From assembly GCA_020845495.1 (NCBI GenBank), contig JADLFM010000097.1, positions 1 through 53,864 of the forward strand: 53,864 bases of DNA, read 5' to 3'. The position numbers and the translations under genes were made by a program. The stretch comes from Chloroflexota bacterium. Its GTDB lineage: Bacteria; Chloroflexota; UBA6077; JACCZL01. The notes below the pieces were generated by a model. It was not told the origin of the DNA. It worked only from the letters and a program-made list of their open reading frames with translations, and did no database searches. Below are positions 18,825 through 28,007 of this stretch, piece by piece (the first letter of the stretch is position 1; each line of letters starts with the position of its first letter).

Positions 18825-20219
18825 TTAGCTGGCGCAGTCCCGAAGTTGCTCCGGCCCGACTTCGACCGCGATCCATGCGCCGTCCGGCGACCAGTCGCCG
18901 GCGGTATCCCAGGGGCCGGCCGTTCCGACTTGCAGGCCAGTCTGGTGCTCCAGCACGACACGCGGCTGCTCGTCCAGCAGTGAGCCGACGACCAGCGCGC
19001 TCGCCTCCTCGTCGACGCGCACCCAGGCCAGCGACCGGCCGTCTGGCGCGATCGCGGGACGGTAGGAAAAGGCACCCTCAGGGGTGCGTCGAATCGATTC
19101 GACGCGCCCGGGGCTCCAGACCCACGCCTCGGCGACGTCGCACGTCGAGACGGAGAAGAGCACGGTGCTGCCCACGACCTGCACCAGCCTGGGCGGCTGG
19201 GGGACCATCCGGGGGATGTCGGCTGCCAGAGTACGCGGCTCATCGTTCGCGGCACCGCTCGGATCGAAACGGAGCAACGTCAACGGCGGCACGGTCTCGG
19301 CGTGCGGCTCGCTGACCATCGCGACGAGATCGCCGGTCGCGAGCCACTGTGGCGCGTCGGCCTGCCCAGCGAACAACTGACGGGCAGCCCGGGTCACGGG
19401 ATTCCAGGTCCAGATACCCCAGTTGCCGGCATCGCCGCACGGCTCCTGCAAGCCCGGCCCCCCGAACGCCAGCAGCGAGCCGTCCGGCGACCAGGCGAGG
19501 CCCCGCTCACAGCTTGCATCGTGCGGCGACAGGACCGTGTCGCGGACATCACCCGAGGCAACGTCGACGGTCACAATCGTCCCGCCGGCCTCTTCCAGCA
19601 CGATCGCACTGATGCCGCTGCTGTCCGGCGTCCAGGTGAAGTCGCCCACACTTCCCCGAACCAGTTGGCGCACTGTCTTGCCGCCATCCTCGACGACCGA
19701 GAGCGACGGCCCCGGGTCATGTCCAAGGCGGGTGAGGGTGAAGGCCAGATGCAGTCCATCCGGCGACCAGCGCAACCCGGTGACCTCGCCACGTTCGGCA
19801 AGCGGAACGATGGCCTCGGTTCCATCCGGAACACTCACCAGTCGGAGCCGTCCTTCGCCCTTGTCCGGCCCGGTGTCCGCCACAGCAACCGTCCGGCTAT
19901 CAGGCGCCCACGCCACGAGCGCACTCCGTCCCAGAGGCACGGTCCGCCCAGTCTCAACCTCGACCAGGTAGGTGCCGGGCGTCAGCGCGTCGGGCGGCGT
20001 CGACGGCGCCAGGGCCGCCGGTTCCAGATCGGTCGATGCGGCCCGGTCAGGATTCGGATCCACGGGGTTTTCCGCTGCCGGCTGGGCCGTCTGGGGCGGT
20101 TCCTCCGCCGATGCCGGCACGGCGGGAACGATGGCCGCCGAGAGGATGAGCGCCAGGAGGACCGCCAGGAGCGACGGCCTACCTGGCGAGGTCGTCCCGC
20201 CCTCATGGCCGAGGCTCAT
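18825..20219 (-). CDS. Secreted TolB/PD40-like beta-propeller protein
   Basis: A 464-residue exported protein. The signal peptide spans residues ~15-39 (LLAVLLALILSAAIV, cleavage near ASA-E). A Pro/Ala-rich linker follows, then about six WD40-like PD40 blades marked by WSPDG or WTPDS motifs (for example GLRWSPDGLHLAF, GLAWSPDGSLLAF, GDWSPDGAWIAVE). There are no catalytic motifs, so the role is probably binding or scaffolding in the cell envelope. Its ATG overlaps the stop of the DAHP-synthase-like gene (ATGA), so the two are co-translated. Confidence 0.8.
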   Translation of the reverse strand: MSLGHEGGTTSPGRPSLLAVLLALILSAAIVPAVPASAEEPPQTAQPAAENPVDPNPDRAASTDLEPAALAPSTPPDALTPGTYLVEVETGRTVPLGRSALVAWAPDSRTVAVADTGPDKGEGRLRLVSVPDGTEAIVPLAERGEVTGLRWSPDGLHLAFTLTRLGHDPGPSLSVVEDGGKTVRQLVRGSVGDFTWTPDSSGISAIVLEEAGGTIVTVDVASGDVRDTVLSPHDASCERGLAWSPDGSLLAFGGPGLQEPCGDAGNWGIWTWNPVTRAARQLFAGQADAPQWLATGDLVAMVSEPHAETVPPLTLLRFDPSGAANDEPRTLAADIPRMVPQPPRLVQVVGSTVLFSVSTCDVAEAWVWSPGRVESIRRTPEGAFSYRPAIAPDGRSLAWVRVDEEASALVVGSLLDEQPRVVLEHQTGLQVGTAGPWDTAGDWSPDGAWIAVEVGPEQLRDCAS

Positions 20220-21202
20220 CGGGTGACGGCCGCTCGCGTTCGCACCAGCCGGGCGATCAGATCACCGAGGCCGTCGCTGGGGAGGGCCTGTGCGGTCGTC
20301 GACGGATCGTCCTGGCCACCGATGTGGACGTCGAGCATGATGCCATCGGCGGCCGTGGCCGCCGCTGCGAGCGACAGCTCAGGCACGATCTCGGCCTGAC
20401 CGGCGGCGAGGCTCGGGTTCACCAGGACCGGCAAGTGACTCAGACGATGGGCCACGGCGACGGCGTTCAGATCGAGCGTCGACTGCACCGCCGTCTCGAA
20501 GGTCCGGATGCCCTGCTCGACGAGTGCGACGCGCCGGTTCCCCTCTTGAAGGATGCGCTCACCGGCCATCAGCCATTCTTCGATCGTCGCGGATGGCCCC
20601 CGGCAGACGAAGATGGGCCGGTCGCCCTGACCGGCTGCGCGGATCAAGGGAACGTCGTGCATCTGCGACGACGGGATTTGGAGGGCATCGGCATGGCGGC
20701 TGAGCCGATCCACCTCGCCGGTATCCCAGATGTCCACCAGCACCGGGAGACCGACCGTCGAACGGATCTCGTCGAGCGCGTCGAGCAGGTCACGCCGAAG
20801 TTCGCCGCTGGAGCCTCGCCCGGCCCAGAACATCCCCGCACCCGCATCATGGGCGGAGCGGGCGAGCTGCACCAGTTCGCCGGCCGGGCGGGGGCGGGCC
20901 GAGCCCACAACCACGAGCAGACCCACCCCAAGCCGTGCTGACCCGATGGGAAACGTCGTGCCACCGGGCAGGACCGCACGGCTCGCCAGTTTGAACGGCC
21001 GGGTCGTCGCCTCGACCCGTTCGACGCCCGCCAGCGCGATCAGATCCTCGCGCACGCTGTCGGGCGGGCCGGCCCCGAGCACCGCGATGACGTCACGTTC
21101 CTCGCCGTGGAACACGTGCGCGCCGCAGCCGGCCGCCTCGATCCGTCGGACAACAGCGTCGGTCGCGCCGGCGCCTGCACGCTGATGCATGATGACGATC
21201 AT
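20216..21202 (-). CDS. DAHP-synthase-like protein with lost active-site residues
   Basis: A 328-residue protein collinear with the Thermotoga-type AroF family: an N-terminal ferredoxin-like regulatory domain (~1-70) then a TIM barrel. Preserved segments include GIRTFETAVQSTLDLNAV, SHLPVLVNPS and TIEEWLMAGE. Key residues are gone. The metal-binding Cys (GPCS) is GSAR. KPRTSPYSF is missing. The PEP-binding KRG is CRG. The metal His (DPSH) is Leu (NPSL), and EVHP is DVHI. It should not catalyse chorismate-pathway entry in the normal way. It starts at ATG 21202 after GGGGGG and is coupled by ATGA to the propeller gene. Confidence 0.75.
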   Translation of the reverse strand: MIVIMHQRAGAGATDAVVRRIEAAGCGAHVFHGEERDVIAVLGAGPPDSVREDLIALAGVERVEATTRPFKLASRAVLPGGTTFPIGSARLGVGLLVVVGSARPRPAGELVQLARSAHDAGAGMFWAGRGSSGELRRDLLDALDEIRSTVGLPVLVDIWDTGEVDRLSRHADALQIPSSQMHDVPLIRAAGQGDRPIFVCRGPSATIEEWLMAGERILQEGNRRVALVEQGIRTFETAVQSTLDLNAVAVAHRLSHLPVLVNPSLAAGQAEIVPELSLAAAATAADGIMLDVHIGGQDDPSTTAQALPSDGLGDLIARLVRTRAAVTR

Positions 21203-21368
21203 CGTTAGCCCCCCAAAGGCGGCTAGATGATACCGGGCCGGCCAGCGTGGAGCGGGAGGATTCGCCGCGCCTCGGACCGGGCCGGCCACTGGCCCCGCGA
21301 CGGACCCGGCCTGCCCCAGGTCCGCCGCGCTTCACCGTAGGAGCCGGACTGCCACCAGAGTGATGGTC

Positions 21369-22184
21369 TCAGGGTCGGACCGCTTCAGGTGGCGCGAGAT
21401 AGGGCAGAAGATCGTCCAGGCCGGCCGGCATCTCAGGGGTGCCGCCCGTTGGTAGAAGCGATGTAACCGCGATTCGCCCGGCCATCACCGCCCCCGAGTC
21501 GGTCGACGGATCGTCCGGGTAGCCCTGGAGGCGGTCGATCGCAGTCGTCACGGTCCAGCCGCCCTCAGCGTGTGGGGTGGCGATGAACTGTGAACGGTCC
21601 AGGTTGCCCCACGCCACCGGTGCAACCACACTCACTCCCGCCATCGCGGCGAACGGCCGGTTCGGGACGTTGACGTTCAACAAGACCGGCGGGCCAGTCC
21701 GATCGAGCAGCCAGCGTGCGACACGCTCGGACACGTCGGATACGCCACCCCACTGCTGGGGTTCGCCGCGCGGAGCGCCTCGGTCGGCCGAGATCGCGAA
21801 GGCGTTCAGGCCACGCTGAAATCCGGAGGCCGCCGCACCGACGGTACCCGAGTGCACAATATCAGTGCCGACGTTGATGCCGTAGTTCGCCCCGGACGCC
21901 ACGAGATCGAACGTTCCGAACAGCCCGGTCATCAGTCCGACCAGGATAGCGCCGCCGGGGGCGGCATCGATGGCGTAGGCATCGACGTTCGGGCGAAGAT
22001 CGGCCGGGACGTCTGGGTAGGGGCGCAGGCGGGCTTCGCGCGAGATCCGGATGGCCGCGCCCGCGCCGGACCAGTCATCGCACGTTCCGAGCACCGTCAC
22101 CCGCCCGACCCTGGCCAGCCCACGCGCGGCAGCCCAGAGGCCATCCGAGGTGATGCCGTCGTCATTCGTCAACAGGATGTGCAC
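21369..22184 (-). CDS. surE: 5'/3'-nucleotidase SurE
   Basis: A 271-residue metal-dependent nucleotidase that dephosphorylates nucleoside monophosphates in the cytoplasm, often under stress. The N-terminal LLTNDDGI carries the metal-binding Asp pair. SGANYGINVGTDIVHSGTVG matches the SGxNxGxN...YSGTVGAA signature, with the usual Asn replaced by Asp at GTD. Length is normal. A GGAGGTAG ribosome-binding site lies just upstream. It is separated by 166 bases from the DAHP-synthase-like gene on the same strand. Confidence 0.93.
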   Translation of the reverse strand: MHILLTNDDGITSDGLWAAARGLARVGRVTVLGTCDDWSGAGAAIRISREARLRPYPDVPADLRPNVDAYAIDAAPGGAILVGLMTGLFGTFDLVASGANYGINVGTDIVHSGTVGAAASGFQRGLNAFAISADRGAPRGEPQQWGGVSDVSERVARWLLDRTGPPVLLNVNVPNRPFAAMAGVSVVAPVAWGNLDRSQFIATPHAEGGWTVTTAIDRLQGYPDDPSTDSGAVMAGRIAVTSLLPTGGTPEMPAGLDDLLPYLAPPEAVRP

Positions 22185-22422
22185 GATGGTCGTCTACCTC
22201 CGCTGTTCTCTCCATCTCGGTGTGAGGATACAACCCACGGGGCCTGACACCCGCCCGTGTTCGGCCGCTAACCGAGCAGGCCGCGCCTTGGTACGGCCCC
22301 GACCGTGGTGTATCTCGATCCATATCCCGTCTCGACAGTGGGGAGCATCAGTGGTATCCGTCGCTACCTCCCGCGCTATTGTTACGCCGGACGACTCAAC
22401 ACCACTCCCGGCCCGCATGGCA

Positions 22423-22464
22423 GCATGGCCACGGTCGCGGTCTATGACCAGACCGTGGCCATGC
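22423..22464. promoter_or_regulatory. Large hairpin upstream of sucC
   Basis: GCATGGCCACGGTC (22423-22436) pairs perfectly with GACCGTGGCCATGC (22451-22464). The loop contains a nested GGTC-TAT-GACC. The hairpin lies 113 bases before the sucC start, in the 392-base divergent gap between surE and sucC that otherwise holds no gene. It may be an operator or leader element of sucCD. There is no T-tract. Confidence 0.55.
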
Positions 22465-22576
22465 ACACCTGGGGCATACCTGGGGCGCGTGGCAGCGTGA
22501 CCGGGGAGCGTGCTAGCCTGATCGATGGTTGACCCAGGCATTCACCCGATCCAGAGCCAGAGTTCCGGGGGCAGTT

Positions 22577-23710
22577 GTGAAGCTGTACGAGTTCCAGGCC
22601 AAGGACCTGTTCGCCCAGGCTGACATCCCGATCCCGCGCGGGCGAATGGTGACCGACCCGGACGGGGCGGCCTCGGCCGCGCGTGAGCTAGGCCGTTGCG
22701 TCGTCAAAGCCCAGGCCCACGCCGGCGGACGCGGCAAGGCAGGATTCATCAAGCTGGCCGAGACGCCCGAACGGGCACGCGAGCACGCTGCTGCCATGCT
22801 CGGGCAGACCTTCAAAGGTTTCGTGATCGGGCGGCTGCTCGTGGAAGAAGCCGTCGACATCGCCAACGAGTACTACCTCGCCATCACCATCGACCGGGCC
22901 ACCAAGTCACCGATCGTCATCTGTAGCGCCCAGGGGGGCGTCGACATCGAAGAGGTGGCGGCCACCCGGCCCGAGGCCATCGTCAACCTGGTCGTCGACG
23001 TGGCGTACGGCCCCTGGGATTATCAGCTTCGCGACCTCGCCACCCGGGCCGGCCTCGATCCAAAGGCCCAGCGGCAGTTCGTGGATATCGCCAAGAAGCT
23101 GTATCGCGTCTTCGTGCAGACCGATGCGTCGCTGGCCGAGATCAACCCGTTGATGGTCCTGAAAGACGGACGGATGATCGCCGCCGACGCGAAGTTCGAC
23201 ATCGACGACAACGCGCTCTTCCGCCACCAGAATTTACTGGGGCTCAAGGAAGAGGCCGAGGAAGACCCGATCGAAGCTGAGGCCCACCGTGAGGGCGTCA
23301 CCTATGTGCGCCTGCCCGGCGACATCGGCATCATGGGCAACGGTGCTGGCATCGTCATGGGCACCCTGGACATGGTGACCCGGCAGGGCGGCCACCCGGC
23401 CAACTTCTGCGACATCGGCGGCGGCGCGTCGGCCGAGACGGTCCGCAAATGCCTCCGCATTGTGCTGCTGAACCCGAACGTCAAGGGTGTGCTCATCAAC
23501 GTCTTCGGCGGCATCACCCGTGGCGACGAGGTGGCTCATGGCGTGATCGAGGCGACCGGCACGATGGACGTCAAGGTACCGATCGTCGTCAGGATGGCCG
23601 GCACGCGCGCCGACGAAGGATTGAAGATTCTGGAAGGTTCGGCGCTCACGCCGGTCGCGGACCCGGTCGAGGCGGCACGTACGATCATCCGGCTGGCGGA
23701 GGGGGCATAA
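22577..23710 (+). CDS. sucC: Succinyl-CoA ligase, ADP-forming, beta subunit
   Basis: A 377-residue beta subunit of the TCA-cycle enzyme interconverting succinyl-CoA and succinate with ATP or GTP formation. It begins KLYEFQAKDLFAQADIPIP (ATP-grasp N-lobe). It contains KAQAHAGGRGKAG for nucleotide binding, EINPLMVL for metal binding and the CoA-ligase GGITRGDEVAHGV near the C-terminus. I start it at GTG 22577, with GGGGG a few bases upstream, because family members begin at this point; the frame stays open to 22529. sucD follows after three bases. Confidence 0.95.
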   Translation: MKLYEFQAKDLFAQADIPIPRGRMVTDPDGAASAARELGRCVVKAQAHAGGRGKAGFIKLAETPERAREHAAAMLGQTFKGFVIGRLLVEEAVDIANEYYLAITIDRATKSPIVICSAQGGVDIEEVAATRPEAIVNLVVDVAYGPWDYQLRDLATRAGLDPKAQRQFVDIAKKLYRVFVQTDASLAEINPLMVLKDGRMIAADAKFDIDDNALFRHQNLLGLKEEAEEDPIEAEAHREGVTYVRLPGDIGIMGNGAGIVMGTLDMVTRQGGHPANFCDIGGGASAETVRKCLRIVLLNPNVKGVLINVFGGITRGDEVAHGVIEATGTMDVKVPIVVRMAGTRADEGLKILEGSALTPVADPVEAARTIIRLAEGA

Positions 23711-23713
23711 CCG

Positions 23714-24589
23714 ATGGGAATCCTGGTCGGGAAAGACACCCGCCTGGTGGTCCAGGGGATCACCGGGCGCGAGGGTAGCTCCCACGCATCGCAAATGCTC
23801 GAGTACGGCACTCCGCTCGTCGCCGGCGTGACGCCGGGGCGCGGCGGCCAGAAATTCCAGGGCCAGGTGCCCGTATTCGACAGTATCGTTGAAGCCGTCG
23901 AGAACGAGGGCGTCAATACCTCGATCATCTTCGTACCGCCGGCCGGGGCCGGCGATGCGATGGTCGAAGCAGCAGCGGCCGGGCTGCGGCTCGTCATCTG
24001 CATCACCGAAGGCGTCCCCACGCTTGACACCCTGCGGGCCGTCCGCTTCATCGGCGAGCGGAGCACCTGTCGCCTGATCGGCCCGAACTGCCCGGGTGCC
24101 ATGACGCCCGGCGAGGCCAAGGTCGGGATCATGCCGGCCAACATCTTCCGGCGGGGCAACGTCGGCGTGGTCTCGCGGAGCGGCACCCTGACCTACGAGG
24201 TCGTCGATCTGGTCACCAAGGCTGAGATGGGGGTCTCGACGTGCGTCGGCGTGGGGGGCGATCCGGTCATCGGGACGACCTTCGTCGACGTGCTGCGGAT
24301 GTTCCAGGACGACGACCAGACTGAGGCCGTGCTGCTGATCGGCGAGATTGGCGGTACCGACGAGGAGACGGCAGCAGCGTTCATCAAGGCCAGCTTCACG
24401 AAGCCGATCTTCGCCTTCATCTCTGGCCGCTCGGCGCCCCCCGGCAAGCGCATGGGCCACGCCGGCGCGATCATTTCCGGCGGCAAGGGAACCCCTCAGG
24501 CGAAGGTGGAGGCGTTCCAGGAGGCCGGTGTGCCGGTCGCGAACACGCTGGCCGAGATGGTCCAGATGTGCAAGAAGACGATGGGGTGA
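23714..24589 (+). CDS. sucD: Succinyl-CoA ligase, ADP-forming, alpha subunit
   Basis: A 291-residue alpha subunit that carries the phosphohistidine. A Rossmann CoA-binding domain ([21 protein letters not shown]) is followed by the ligase domain, with [15 protein letters not shown] and the active His249 in [17 protein letters not shown]. Full length. It is in a tight operon with sucC. The MidA-type methyltransferase gene begins 18 bases downstream and is probably co-transcribed. Confidence 0.96.
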   Translation: MGILVGKDTRLVVQGITGREGSSHASQMLEYGTPLVAGVTPGRGGQKFQGQVPVFDSIVEAVENEGVNTSIIFVPPAGAGDAMVEAAAAGLRLVICITEGVPTLDTLRAVRFIGERSTCRLIGPNCPGAMTPGEAKVGIMPANIFRRGNVGVVSRSGTLTYEVVDLVTKAEMGVSTCVGVGGDPVIGTTFVDVLRMFQDDDQTEAVLLIGEIGGTDEETAAAFIKASFTKPIFAFISGRSAPPGKRMGHAGAIISGGKGTPQAKVEAFQEAGVPVANTLAEMVQMCKKTMG

Positions 24590-24607
24590 GCCCCGCCGAG
24601 CGCGTGT

Positions 24608-26137
24608 ATGGCTGACGTCTCCGCGCTCGAGCGCATCCGAGAGCGTCTCCGCCACGAGGGCCGCCTGACGTTCGCGGCCTTCATGGCCGAGGCGCTCTAC
24701 GGTCCGGCCGGTTACTACACTCGACGCGCCCGCCTCGGTGGGACGGGCGCTGATTTCTTCACCTCATCGGAACTCCATCCCGCCTTCGGAGCGCTGCTGG
24801 GGCGCTTCGCCAGGCGCGTCTGGACGGTGCTCGGCCGGCCGCCCCGCTTCGACCTTGCCGAGTACGGTCCCGGCAGCGGCGCGCTCTGCCGCGACCTGCT
24901 CATCTGGGCCAGCCACGACGCGCCGGACTTCCTGGCAGCCCTGCACTACCGCCTCGTCGAGCGAAGTCCGTTCCTGCGCGAGACCCAGCGCGAGACGCTG
25001 GCGTCAGTTGGCCTGCTCGATGCTGGGGTAAGTTGGGAGATGTCTGCCCTGCCCGGAGGACGCCTTCGCCCCACCGTCCGGGGGATGCCCTCACCCCACT
25101 GCCCAGAGGACGCCCTCACCCCCCTGCCCCCTCTCCCGCACGCGGGAGAGGGGGAGCAGGAGCGGTGGGTGCCGATATCTCCCCGGACGCCACGCCCTCC
25201 TCACGCCGGGGGTGAGGGACGTTCCGGTCTCATCCTCGCCAACGAGGTCGTCGACGCGCTGCCCGTCCACCTCGTGACCGTACGAGAGGGACGCCTGCTC
25301 GAACGTTATGTCACGGTGGTGGGTGAGCGGCTGACCTGGCTGGAGGACGAGCCGTCTACGCCCACGCTCCCGGCCTACTTCGAACACCTGGGGATTTGGC
25401 CCGGCGAGGGCTGTCTCGCCGAGGTGAATCTGGAGGCCGTACCCTGGATGGAGCAGGTGGCGGCCACGCTCGGGCATGGCGCCTTGCTCGTGCTCGACTA
25501 CGGCTACCCGGCCGCTGACCTCTACGCGCCCAGCCGCCGCTATGGCACCCTGCTGACCTACCGCGCCCACACTCTGGGGAGCGATCCGCTCGTCAGAGTC
25601 GGCGAGCAGGACATCACTGCTCACGTCGACTTCACCAGTCTGGCGCGGGCCGGTGAGCGAGCCGGGCTGGAGACGGTTGGGCTGATCTCGCAGACCGCGC
25701 TCCTGCGCCGTCTCGGCCTCGACGCCTACCTTGGGTGCCTCGACGCCGCCCCAATCCCCGCCTGGGATCACGACGCCAACCGCCGCGCCCTGCTCGCGCT
25801 CGTCGACCCGGGCGGACTCGGCCGCGTTCAGGCGCTCCTCCAGACGCGCGGACTGCCGGGCTTCGATCCGCTCATGCTCGACGCCCACGCCGCGTCGTCC
25901 TGGCTACCGCTGCTCCGTTCTGGCCAGATGCGGCTACCCGGCCCGCTCGATGCCGAGGGGTACGTGGACGTCGAGGGGCTGTGGCAAGAATTTCTGGAGG
26001 CCGGCGAGGACGCGGGTAGCGAGGCCAGTGGGGACACAAGTGGCGAGCCCGGCGCGGACACGGGGGGCGAGGACGTGGATGGCACGGACGGCGAGGTCGC
26101 GCGTGGTGAGACCGAGCCGCCCCCGACGGTCGGGTAG
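24608..26137 (+). CDS. MidA/NDUFAF7-type SAM-dependent methyltransferase
   Basis: A 509-residue protein of the COG1565 family, whose mitochondrial member methylates an arginine of complex I. The N-terminus has FMAEALYGPAGYY and FFTSSELHPAFG, then the SAM-binding EYGPGSGAL. The conserved NEVVDALPVH, LVLDYGYP and DITAHVDFTSL follow. Residues ~145-210 are an insertion rich in Pro produced by a GC palindrome (25127-25154) that stays in frame between the SAM motif and NEVVDALP. The C-terminal 45 residues are a Gly/Asp/Glu-rich tail. The position after sucCD suggests co-expression with respiratory metabolism. Confidence 0.85.
   Translation: MADVSALERIRERLRHEGRLTFAAFMAEALYGPAGYYTRRARLGGTGADFFTSSELHPAFGALLGRFARRVWTVLGRPPRFDLAEYGPGSGALCRDLLIWASHDAPDFLAALHYRLVERSPFLRETQRETLASVGLLDAGVSWEMSALPGGRLRPTVRGMPSPHCPEDALTPLPPLPHAGEGEQERWVPISPRTPRPPHAGGEGRSGLILANEVVDALPVHLVTVREGRLLERYVTVVGERLTWLEDEPSTPTLPAYFEHLGIWPGEGCLAEVNLEAVPWMEQVAATLGHGALLVLDYGYPAADLYAPSRRYGTLLTYRAHTLGSDPLVRVGEQDITAHVDFTSLARAGERAGLETVGLISQTALLRRLGLDAYLGCLDAAPIPAWDHDANRRALLALVDPGGLGRVQALLQTRGLPGFDPLMLDAHAASSWLPLLRSGQMRLPGPLDAEGYVDVEGLWQEFLEAGEDAGSEASGDTSGEPGADTGGEDVDGTDGEVARGETEPPPTVG
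25127..25154. repeat. REP-like palindrome inside a coding region
   Basis: CCCCCTCTCCCGC (25127-25139) pairs with GCGGGAGAGGGGG (25142-25154). It is flanked by CCCTCACCCC motifs at 25088 and 25114. It resembles the palindromes found between genes elsewhere in the window but lies within the methyltransferase frame, where it is translated as LTPLPPLPHAGEGE. Confidence 0.75.
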
Positions 26138-26164
26138 AATCAGGCCGCTCGAGAGGGGGCCACG

Positions 26165-27772
26165 ATGTCGTTGTCACGCACCGGCCGCCAGCCGGTCCTC
26201 GCCCAGCGCGGCGCGGTTGCCGCGCCCCATCATGTCGCCGCTCAAGCTGGCCTGGCCATGCTTCAACGCGGGGGATCGGCCGTCGACGCTGCCATCGCCG
26301 CAAACGCCGTCCTCGCCGTCGTCTACCCCCACATGGCGGGCGTTGGTGGTGATCTCTTCTGCCTGCTCTGGGACGCGAAGGCGGGAACGCTCCAGGGACT
26401 GAATGCCAGCGGGCGCGCCAGCGCTGCCGCCACGATCGATTGGTACCACTCGCGCGGGCACGCGACGATCCCGATCCGAGGGCCGAGCGCCTGCGTGACC
26501 GTACCGGGCGCCGTCGACGGCTGGTGGCAACTCCATCAACGGCTCGGCCGGCTACCCTTTGCCGACCTGTTCGCGCCGGCCATCGAGCTTGCCGAGGGCG
26601 GCTTTCCGGTGCCCGAAAGCCTGGCGGCCTGGAGCGTCGTGTCGGCGCCAGTCCTCGACCTGGACCAGACCTGCCGTGCCACGTTCCGAGCGGCCGGGCG
26701 ACCGCTCGAAATGGGCGAGCGAATCGGCACGCCGGCCCTCGGCCAGACCCTGCGTGCCATCGCACTGGGCGGCCCGGACGCCTTCTATCGTGGTGACATC
26801 GCCGAGCGAATCTGCGCCTACCTCGCCGAACGCGACGGATTGCTCACCTGTGCGGACTTCGCCCAGCACCGCTCGGATTGGGTCGACCCGATCTCGGCGC
26901 CGTATCGTGGTTACACGGCTTACCAGCTCCCGCCGAATACCCAGGGCTTCGCGGCGCTCGAGATGCTACGGGTCGTCGAGGGCTTCGACCTGACGAGTAT
27001 GGGCGACCTCTCCGCCGAGTACATCCATACCCTGACTGAGACCGCCCGCCTCGTCTTCCAGGATCGAGACACCTACCTGACCGATCCGGCCTTCCTCGAC
27101 ATCCCGCTGGACCGGCTGCTCTCGGCCGAGCACGCAGCTACCATTCGCGGCCGAATCGACCCGACCCGTAAGGGCAAGTCCGAGGCAGCCGGCGTCGGCG
27201 GGGACACCTGCTACCTCTGCGCGGTGGATGCCGATGGTAACGCCGTCTCGCTGATCCAGAGCGTCTTCTTCGACTTCGGGTCGGGTGTGGTCGCGGGCGA
27301 CACCGGGCTGGTGCTCCAGAATCGCGGCGCCCTCTTCTCGCTCGATCCGGAGCACCCGAACCGCCTGGAGCCAGGCAAGCGCACGTTCCACACGCTCATT
27401 CCGGCGATGCTCTTTCGCGGCGGCCAGCCATCACTCGTCTATGGCACGATGGGCGGCGAAGGCCAGCCTCAAACCCAGACGGCCTTGGTCACCCGGATCG
27501 TGGACTTCGGGTACGACGTGCAGCGCGCCATCGACGCACCGCGCTGGCTGTACGGCCGGACCTGGGGGATGCAGACGGTCGCGCTGTCCCTGGAGGAGAG
27601 CATCCCGCCCGAGGTACAGGCGCAACTCGTCAGGTTGGGGCACGACATCCGCACGGTGCCAGCCTGGAGCGACACGATGGGCCACGCCCAGGCCATTGAG
27701 ATCGACCGACGACACGGCACCTACTGGGCCGCCGCCGACCCCCGCAGCGACGGAGCCGCCGCCGGCTGGTGA
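26165..27772 (+). CDS. ggt: Gamma-glutamyltransferase family protein
   Basis: A 535-residue Ntn-hydrolase that cleaves gamma-glutamyl compounds such as glutathione. It normally self-cleaves before the catalytic Thr. The large-subunit start GGSAVDAAIAANAVLAVVYPHMAG and the small-subunit junction GGDTCYLCAVDADGNAVSLIQS are visible. The Thr nucleophile is kept, while the following TH of E. coli Ggt is CY here, as I recall from many environmental homologues. No signal peptide is seen, so it may be cytosolic. A GAGAGGGGG ribosome-binding site precedes the ATG. A TAGAAT box at 26135-26140 could be a weak internal promoter. Confidence 0.9.
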   Translation: MSLSRTGRQPVLAQRGAVAAPHHVAAQAGLAMLQRGGSAVDAAIAANAVLAVVYPHMAGVGGDLFCLLWDAKAGTLQGLNASGRASAAATIDWYHSRGHATIPIRGPSACVTVPGAVDGWWQLHQRLGRLPFADLFAPAIELAEGGFPVPESLAAWSVVSAPVLDLDQTCRATFRAAGRPLEMGERIGTPALGQTLRAIALGGPDAFYRGDIAERICAYLAERDGLLTCADFAQHRSDWVDPISAPYRGYTAYQLPPNTQGFAALEMLRVVEGFDLTSMGDLSAEYIHTLTETARLVFQDRDTYLTDPAFLDIPLDRLLSAEHAATIRGRIDPTRKGKSEAAGVGGDTCYLCAVDADGNAVSLIQSVFFDFGSGVVAGDTGLVLQNRGALFSLDPEHPNRLEPGKRTFHTLIPAMLFRGGQPSLVYGTMGGEGQPQTQTALVTRIVDFGYDVQRAIDAPRWLYGRTWGMQTVALSLEESIPPEVQAQLVRLGHDIRTVPAWSDTMGHAQAIEIDRRHGTYWAAADPRSDGAAAGW

Positions 27773-27778
27773 GTTGAG

Positions 27779-27794
27779 CCACGCCCGAGCGTGG
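27779..27794 (+). terminator. Short hairpin after ggt
   Basis: CCACGC-CCGA-GCGTGG forms a 6-bp stem with a tetraloop within 10 bases of the ggt stop. No T-tract follows. The rest of 27795-28007, between convergent genes, contains nothing I can assign. Confidence 0.45.
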
Positions 27795-28007
27795 CGAGGA
27801 TGGACGACGCTCGCGTCAGCAATCAGCGGGTGACGCCGAATCGGACTGGCATGGACGACCGGCGACGCCTGGCACGATAGACGCACGATCCCGCCGGCAT
27901 GGAACGAGCCGGGTCCGAGGCCACCTGCCTCAAATCCGGCCCCTTCACCGCCGCAACCTGGCGCCCCACGCTCGGCCACGCAGGAGACGCCTGCTTCTGG
28001 GTGGGCG

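Noticed and set aside
23234..24655. 473-codon open frame on the minus strand opposite sucC-sucD
   Set aside because: It is the antisense shadow of two strongly conserved genes in GC-rich DNA and its translation has no recognisable domains.
26135..26140. TAGAAT as a promoter for ggt
   Set aside because: No acceptable -35 hexamer lies 16-18 bases upstream and the box includes the stop codon of the preceding gene; kept only as a weak possibility in the gene note.
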